From positions 1 to 35,679 of the IMG/VR virus record IMGVR_UViG_3300008954_003300: a stretch of 35,679 nt of DNA. One strand, given 5' to 3'. This document shows positions 31,245 to 35,679 of this stretch, piece after piece. Origin of the DNA: a virus. Numbering within the stretch: position 1 is the first letter of the stretch; the number at the start of each line of letters is the position of its first letter. Position numbers and translations under genes: made by a program. The notes beneath the pieces are model-generated. The model was not told the origin of the DNA. It ran no database searches and was given only the letters and a program-made list of their open reading frames with translations.

Positions 31245-32357
31245 ATGAAAGTAGCATATATTTCAGTATACAGAGACCAGACTGGCTATGGCAATTTTGC
31301 CCAGAATATGATTTTGGCATTAGATGCCGCAGGAGTGCAAGTATGTCCAGTTTGGATTACCTTATCAGGCACACCGAAGTCCTGTCACCCGAGAATAGAA
31401 GAGCTGGAAAGCAACTCCCCAGATAATGTAGATGTGGTAATACAACAGGTATTGCCATCACATTTTTGCAGAATTGAAGGGGTAAAAAATATTGGATTAT
31501 TCTTCTGGGAAACCACTCATTTTCGAGGGTCGGGATGGCAAGCGTCTTGCAATTTAATGGATGAGATATGGGTTGTTACCGAAGAGCAAAAGGACGCCTG
31601 TGAAAAATCAGGAGTAAGGGTTCCAGTAAAAGTAATAGACTCTCCAAAAGACTTTTCTGTTTACGAAAAAGAATATGACAAGCTGAGTATCGATACTTTT
31701 GTTGACGACACTTTTAAGTTTTATACAATATCAGATTTTAGTTACAGAAAAAATGTATTTGGATTAATCAACTGCTTCTTGTCGTCGTTTACATCGCAAG
31801 ACAATGTCTCTCTAATTATAAAAGGATTTGTTACCGGTCAGACATATGACGATTCTTTTAATTATCTAAAGTCGGCTATTCAAGAAATAAAAACCGGACT
31901 GAGAAGACCCGAGTGGTCTTACCCGCGAATTGTATTCGTTAACAAGAGATTCTCGGAAGCTGAAATGTGTTCTTTTCATGGCACATGCGACTGTTTTGTC
32001 AGCGCTTCAAGAGGAGAGGGAGATGGAATCCCCATGGTAGATGCGGCGGGATTTAATAATATAACGATTTCGCCAGGATGGAATGGACCAAAGAAGAACT
32101 TTGCAGATACGGACCACATATTGATAGATAGCTTAATAGAGAAGGGGGTGACTGGAATGTCTCACCAAATTGCTGGATTGTACAACTGGGACGAGACTTG
32201 GTTTGAGCCTTCGTCTTCCGATATAAGCTCTAAGATGAGGGAGGTTTATGAAAACCAAGACAAGTTTAAAGAATTGGCTGTGTCGTCCTATCCTAAACTC
32301 AAAAAAAGGTTTGATTTAGGTAAGGTAGGAAAAGATTTACTGGAGGCCATGTCTTAA
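31245..32357 (+). CDS. Glycosyltransferase family 4-like
   Basis: A 370-residue GT-B enzyme. VAYISVYRDQTGYGNFAQN gives the N-terminal Gly-loop. NIGLFFWETTHF near 82-93 and VVTEEQKDACEKSGV near 109-123 are typical of phage and bacterial GT4 members. The donor site has FKFYTISDFSYRKNV near 160-174, and VSASRGEGDGIPMVDAAGFN near 255-275, the equivalent of the E-x7-E element. It starts 2 bases after the previous gene and ends just before the next glycosyltransferase, so three transferases are made in series. Donor sugar unknown. Confidence 0.8.
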   Translation: MKVAYISVYRDQTGYGNFAQNMILALDAAGVQVCPVWITLSGTPKSCHPRIEELESNSPDNVDVVIQQVLPSHFCRIEGVKNIGLFFWETTHFRGSGWQASCNLMDEIWVVTEEQKDACEKSGVRVPVKVIDSPKDFSVYEKEYDKLSIDTFVDDTFKFYTISDFSYRKNVFGLINCFLSSFTSQDNVSLIIKGFVTGQTYDDSFNYLKSAIQEIKTGLRRPEWSYPRIVFVNKRFSEAEMCSFHGTCDCFVSASRGEGDGIPMVDAAGFNNITISPGWNGPKKNFADTDHILIDSLIEKGVTGMSHQIAGLYNWDETWFEPSSSDISSKMREVYENQDKFKELAVSSYPKLKKRFDLGKVGKDLLEAMS

Positions 32358-32358
32358 T

Positions 32359-33387
32359 ATGGACAACATAAGAATTATTACATCTAAAATAAACAGAGAA
32401 CCCAAAAAGAAAAAGTACAAAATACTGACCTTTCCAACCCATGAGGGCTATCAAACTCTATTGGATAAAACAGGACACACGTTTTATCTACTAAGTCTTC
32501 AGGGAAGAAAAGTGTGGGAGACAAAATATCGTCCGGTTCCAGATAACCATGAGGTGGTGCCGATTATATATGACGAATTAAGCGATGTAGACTTTATTTT
32601 TTCCCATGAGCGCTTTGGCCAACTTCAAACGGCAATGGAGATATCACAAAGAACAAGGCTTCCCATATTACACATGGAGCATGTCGAGCCTCAGGATGAT
32701 CGATGGTCTGAAGAGGATTCCAAGAATTTGAGATTGATGCATGGGGACATCAATATTTTTATAACTAACCACAATCGGAAAAGCTGGGGTTTCGAAAATG
32801 ACGGCCTAGTCATTCCTCATGGAATAGACACTGATGTGTTTTCCGGATGGTCTGGTTCAGATAAAAAATATGTTCTATACGCAGTAAACCAGCTTAAAGA
32901 CAGGGATTATTTTTGTGGTCATAAGAAATGGGAAGAGGTTCGAAATATAGTGCAAAAGTCTATGCCAAACGTAGAGTTTAGGCTGGTTGGAGATAACCCA
33001 GGCATAAGTAGGCCGATATCTGATGTTAATAATTTAGTAGAACAGTACAACAAATGCTCATGCTATATAAACACTTCTCAGCTTTCCCCTGTACCCATGA
33101 CTCTTCTCGAAGCGATGTCATGCGGATGTCCCGTAGTAAGCTCCGCTAAGCAGGAAATACCATCAATATTAAATGGGGATAATGGATTCTGCAGCAACGA
33201 TACTGAGGCAATGGCCAATAAAATAATAGAAATTCTAAATGATAACGAATATGCAAAAAGAATAGGAAACTCCGCACGGGAAACGGCGAAGCAGAGATTT
33301 TCTCTTGATTCCTTTGTGGATAACTGGAATAATATTTTTGATAAAGCTTACGACATTAGATTTGGTAAAGGAATAATTAATGATTAA
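32359..33387 (+). CDS. Glycosyltransferase family 4-like
   Basis: A 342-residue GT-B enzyme. After a basic start (KINREPKKKKYKILTFPTHEGYQ), HMEHVEPQDDRW and IFITNHNRKSWGF precede the typical VIPHGIDTDVF at about 151-161 that marks the start of the donor domain. YVLYAVNQLKDR, and CYINTSQLSPVPMTLLEAMSCGCPVVSSA at about 234-262, carry the E-x-x-x-C-G donor-binding pattern. The C-terminal helix ARETAKQRFSLDSFVDNWNNIF is standard. It overlaps the next gene by 8 bases. Probably acts on the same glycan as its neighbours. Confidence 0.85.
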   Translation: MDNIRIITSKINREPKKKKYKILTFPTHEGYQTLLDKTGHTFYLLSLQGRKVWETKYRPVPDNHEVVPIIYDELSDVDFIFSHERFGQLQTAMEISQRTRLPILHMEHVEPQDDRWSEEDSKNLRLMHGDINIFITNHNRKSWGFENDGLVIPHGIDTDVFSGWSGSDKKYVLYAVNQLKDRDYFCGHKKWEEVRNIVQKSMPNVEFRLVGDNPGISRPISDVNNLVEQYNKCSCYINTSQLSPVPMTLLEAMSCGCPVVSSAKQEIPSILNGDNGFCSNDTEAMANKIIEILNDNEYAKRIGNSARETAKQRFSLDSFVDNWNNIFDKAYDIRFGKGIIND

Positions 33388-33829
33388 AGTAAATTTACAT
33401 TGTGGCGAAAAAACTAGAGACAGATACCAAAACATGGACACAAGAAGTATTGAGTCTGATAACCTTAATTTGGTAGATGATTACTCTCTCTTGAAATACG
33501 GAGATGGAAGCGTAGAAGAAATTGTGGCGCATCCGGGTTGTCTTGAATCGACCCCTAGGGGTCAGATCGTGGACCTCGTTAAATCTTGGCACCGAAAAAT
33601 ATCTACAGGCGGAGTATTGAAGGTTAGCTTTTTGGATCTAAAAAAACTGACCAACGCATACTGCTATGATAGGGTCCAGACATCGGAAATGGAAAATGCA
33701 ATTGTAGGAATGCGTTCGTTTCATGACATGTTTGAAATCAGGACAGTGTTGATTTCACTGGGCTTCAGATTAAAGTATTGCGACTTTTCTATAGAGGACT
33801 TCATAGGAACTATTCATGCAGAAAAATAA
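33380..33829 (+). CDS. Degenerate methyltransferase-like protein
   Basis: A 149-residue protein patterned on small SAM-dependent methyltransferases found beside glycosyltransferases: VNLHCGEKTRDRYQNMDTR replaces the usual LNLGCG...NVD motif I region, LLKYGDGSVEEIVAHPGCLES replaces F.D.S.DEI...LEH, and SWHRKISTGGVLKVSFLDL matches W...L.PGG.L.I..PDL. The Gly-rich SAM loop is reduced (LHCGEK), so SAM binding may be weak or lost. It could be a shortened active enzyme or a scaffold. Overlaps of 8 and 14 bases tie it to its neighbours. Confidence 0.6.
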   Translation: MIKVNLHCGEKTRDRYQNMDTRSIESDNLNLVDDYSLLKYGDGSVEEIVAHPGCLESTPRGQIVDLVKSWHRKISTGGVLKVSFLDLKKLTNAYCYDRVQTSEMENAIVGMRSFHDMFEIRTVLISLGFRLKYCDFSIEDFIGTIHAEK

Positions 33830-34337
33830 AACACTTCCAATCTTTCTCCTAGACTCTGCTCCTGACTCCGACGAACTCAACAGCTTGTCCGCGCTTGAGT
33901 CGGACAGGGTTGTAGTTTTTGGTTTGTACGGAATAGAAGAGTCTTTTAAAATGGAGTCCATGTTGGAGGAAAAGCATAAAAATAAGGTATTCTTTGTTCA
34001 CATGTCCGATTCAGCATTTAAAAGAGCTAAGGCTGAGGAATTTTCTGACAAAGTAGACTTCTCTTTTTATCACTTTTTTTACGACATATTTAAGGTTGAC
34101 AAATTTAATTTTAAAAAGTCTGGCTTTACTCACTTGTCTTGGGTCAAGGGGTTAGATTTAGATAAAATGAATAAGATTATCAACACGACAGCTATAGCTG
34201 ACAAAGAAACTAGTCTTATTATAGATAACCCCGAGTCGCCCAACAGTGGGGGGTCTCTCATGGTGGGATCATTTGAACGTGTAATGGATAAGAATATCTT
34301 TGCAAGTAAAGATGAGGTAGTAACAAATGGCAATTGA
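33816..34337 (+). CDS. Unknown protein (173 aa)
   Basis: A mixed alpha/beta protein with strands LPIFLLDSAP, VVVFGLYG and VFFVHMS near 7-16, 32-39 and 58-64, which could be the start of a Rossmann-type or GT-like fold, followed by aromatic-rich FSFYHFFYDIFKVDKFNF and a C-terminal LIIDNPESPNSGGSLMVGSF. No catalytic pattern is recognised. It lies between the methyltransferase-like gene and a GT2 gene, overlapping both, so a part in glycan assembly is the likely setting. Confidence 0.6.
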   Translation: MQKNKTLPIFLLDSAPDSDELNSLSALESDRVVVFGLYGIEESFKMESMLEEKHKNKVFFVHMSDSAFKRAKAEEFSDKVDFSFYHFFYDIFKVDKFNFKKSGFTHLSWVKGLDLDKMNKIINTTAIADKETSLIIDNPESPNSGGSLMVGSFERVMDKNIFASKDEVVTNGN

Positions 34338-35052
34338 TGTAAGTATTGTGATTACTAATTATAATCATGAAAACATAATCGAAAAAGCCATAAAAAGCGC
34401 TATGAGTCAGGATTATCCAGAAGATATCTTTGAAATTGTAGTGGTTGATGATGGCAGCTCAGACTCCTCTGTATCGAGGATAAGGGAATGTGTACAGAGG
34501 CACAACGAAAGGGGCATATCGTTCTCCCTTATTGAAAAAGAAAACGGGGGTACTGCTTCAGCTAGAAATTGTGGGGTACAAAGCAGTCAGGGGAGATATA
34601 TAGGATTTTTGGATGGAGACGATGAGTATCTACCACAAAAAACAAAAATGTCCGTAGAAGCGCTAGAGTTTGGACCTAATATAGGTATTGCGTATTCTGA
34701 TTATATTACCAAGTGGAATGAGAACGAGCATAGTTTAACGATGAAGTTTCCTTATTCGTGGAATATGCTTTTGCATGAATGTATAATATCAACCAATTCT
34801 TTCATAACCAGAAAGGCTTGGGAGGACGTTGGGGGATTTGACGAAGAGATTAAAATTATAGAAGATTATGATTTATGGTTGAGAATTTGCTCCAAGGGGT
34901 TTATGGCTAGGCATATACCTCAGCACCTATTTATATACAACGAAAGCCCAAACAATAAAACGAACACAGAAAAAGCAAATGGAATGAAATTGTTTAATAA
35001 GGAATCTAAGCAGATAATCGAAAGAGCCTTATCGGGGCAATATTATGTATAA
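34327..35052 (+). CDS. Glycosyltransferase family 2
   Basis: A 241-residue GT-A enzyme. DVSIVITNYNHENIIEKAIKS (4-24) is the family opening, VVVDDGSSDSS (38-48) binds the nucleotide, GGTASARNCGV near 77-87 and FLDGDDEYL near 97-105 give the D-x-D metal site, and GGFDEEIKIIEDYDLWLRI near 173-191 carries the catalytic base region. It is inverting-type by family and probably extends a surface or protein-linked glycan. No membrane segment, so it acts in the cytoplasm. It overlaps both neighbours (11 and 8 bases). Confidence 0.92.
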   Translation: MAIDVSIVITNYNHENIIEKAIKSAMSQDYPEDIFEIVVVDDGSSDSSVSRIRECVQRHNERGISFSLIEKENGGTASARNCGVQSSQGRYIGFLDGDDEYLPQKTKMSVEALEFGPNIGIAYSDYITKWNENEHSLTMKFPYSWNMLLHECIISTNSFITRKAWEDVGGFDEEIKIIEDYDLWLRICSKGFMARHIPQHLFIYNESPNNKTNTEKANGMKLFNKESKQIIERALSGQYYV

Positions 35053-35626
35053 TTTACCAAAAAACGTAGTGGAAAATGGGTTTTTGTCAGAGGTCTACAC
35101 TGATAGAAAGTCCCTGGCAATTATAATTGATAGGCCCAAGGGAAGCCAATTATCTTACGATGCAATAAGGGCGGTTCAAAATTATCTTCCAAGTAGTACT
35201 GAAGTGTGCTTCTTTATCCAAGAAATATCACAGTTGCCACTAACTCCTACTACAGGATTGTATTATACTAATAATTTGTTTACATACAAAGGAAATGTGA
35301 TGGCCTCCTCGATATCCTCTGTTCATGACGCTATGAGGTCTGGCTGTGGCGGAAGAATTATATATTACATAAGAGATTTAAGTGACTTGTCAATTCATTC
35401 CGAAGAGCTGGTGTTGGGCATACTGGGTTCCCCAGAAATAATAAAGGTATGTGCTTCAGAAAATTACAAGAAATTTATTATACAGAACTATCCCAGTGCT
35501 ATAATTAACCAAAGGATTGTTAAGGACTTTAACATATCCGATATTTGTGAAATAATATTTGGAGAAAACGATGGCGTACAAAAACAAGAATCAAATGATA
35601 GAGGAACTAGTCTCGAGAGGGTTTGA
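35045..35626 (+). CDS. Unknown protein (193 aa)
   Basis: An alpha/beta protein with strands SLAIIIDRP, TEVCFFIQEI and GRIIYYIRDL, and helices between, arranged like one half of a Rossmann-type fold. IIKVCASENYKKFIIQNYP near 145-163 resembles the segment of GT-B transferases that reads back a name or position of the acceptor, but there is no donor-binding motif. The tail (QKQESNDRGTSLERV) is polar and overlaps the next gene by 56 bases. Probably part of the second glycan cluster. Function unknown. Confidence 0.6.
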   Translation: MYNLPKNVVENGFLSEVYTDRKSLAIIIDRPKGSQLSYDAIRAVQNYLPSSTEVCFFIQEISQLPLTPTTGLYYTNNLFTYKGNVMASSISSVHDAMRSGCGGRIIYYIRDLSDLSIHSEELVLGILGSPEIIKVCASENYKKFIIQNYPSAIINQRIVKDFNISDICEIIFGENDGVQKQESNDRGTSLERV

Positions 35627-35679
35627 CATGAATGAAGTGGAAGACTTAAAAAGAGATGATTTGGTAGGGCTTATGAAAA
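35571..35679 (+). CDS. Start of a gene running off the window
   Basis: ATG 35571 has GGAG at 35561-35564, and the frame stays open to the window end. The 36 visible residues (MAYKNKNQMIEELVSRGFDM, then a Glu/Asp/Lys-rich helix ending LVGLMK) look like a small charged helical domain, but the rest is missing. Overlap with the preceding gene is 56 bases, longer than most here, so the start may be further in. Confidence 0.5.
   Translation, partial: MAYKNKNQMIEELVSRGFDMNEVEDLKRDDLVGLMK

Noticed and set aside
1-35679. tRNA genes, CRISPR arrays, insertion sequences or attachment sites
   Set aside because: Gaps are all under about 70 bases, none holds a cloverleaf or direct-repeat array, and no transposase or integrase is coded.

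Overview
The window looks like part of the genome of a large tailed bacteriophage (Caudoviricetes), probably from an aquatic bacterium. About 48 genes lie on the + strand, most touching or overlapping their neighbour (ATGA, TAATG, TTGA junctions), and a DNA-replication set typical of phages sits in the middle. Carrying a bacterial-type DNA polymerase III alpha, a B12-dependent ribonucleotide reductase, UvsX/RecA, a DnaB-type helicase, a primase and SSB is a virulent-phage pattern; the aquatic origin is inference. By eye the DNA is moderately AT-rich. No capsid, tail, terminase, integrase, lysis, tRNA or CRISPR gene was found, and nothing convincing is coded on the - strand. Stretches without a gene are all under about 70 bases.

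Layout. (1) 1-1858: end of an upstream gene, a small membrane-anchored coiled-coil protein, then a tandem set of small cysteine-rich proteins. Three of these share an N-terminal pattern, and one is interrupted by an in-frame TGA inside a recognisable Cys motif. (2) 1906-10800: a glycan cluster with four glycosyltransferases, a PD-(D/E)XK-like protein, a DUF4406 protein, a nucleotide-sugar epimerase, a short UDP-sugar 6-dehydrogenase, a formyltransferase, a Gfo/Idh/MocA dehydrogenase and a DegT/DnrJ aminotransferase. The last enzymes match, step for step, the WbpA-WbpB-WbpE route to 3-amino uronic sugars, with a formyltransferase where the acetyltransferase normally acts. (3) 10862-14984: nucleotide supply (NrdJ, dUTPase) and small unknown proteins. 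(4) 14985-28723: recombination and replication: UvsX, a nuclease, a UvsY-like helical protein, GMP reductase, DnaB helicase, primase, dNMP kinase, a SLOG-family protein, a RecB-like nuclease, and DNA polymerase III alpha split into two genes with a proofreading exonuclease and a methyltransferase-like gene between them. (5) 28785-29534: SSB, a small acidic protein and a clear intrinsic terminator. (6) 29548-35679: a second glycan cluster with four more glycosyltransferases (one carrying a zinc-ribbon insertion), a degenerate methyltransferase-like protein, unknown proteins and a gene running off the end.

Together the genes suggest a phage that builds much of its own replisome, adjusts nucleotide pools (NrdJ, Dut, GuaC, dNMP kinase), and makes and attaches unusual sugars, perhaps to virion proteins, phage DNA or the host surface. 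The sequence does not reveal the acceptor. The most notable points are the split polymerase with intervening genes, the candidate 3-formamido-uronic-acid pathway, the interrupted cysteine-rich array, the zinc-ribbon glycosyltransferase, and a recurrent TATAAT element in the few intergenic gaps.
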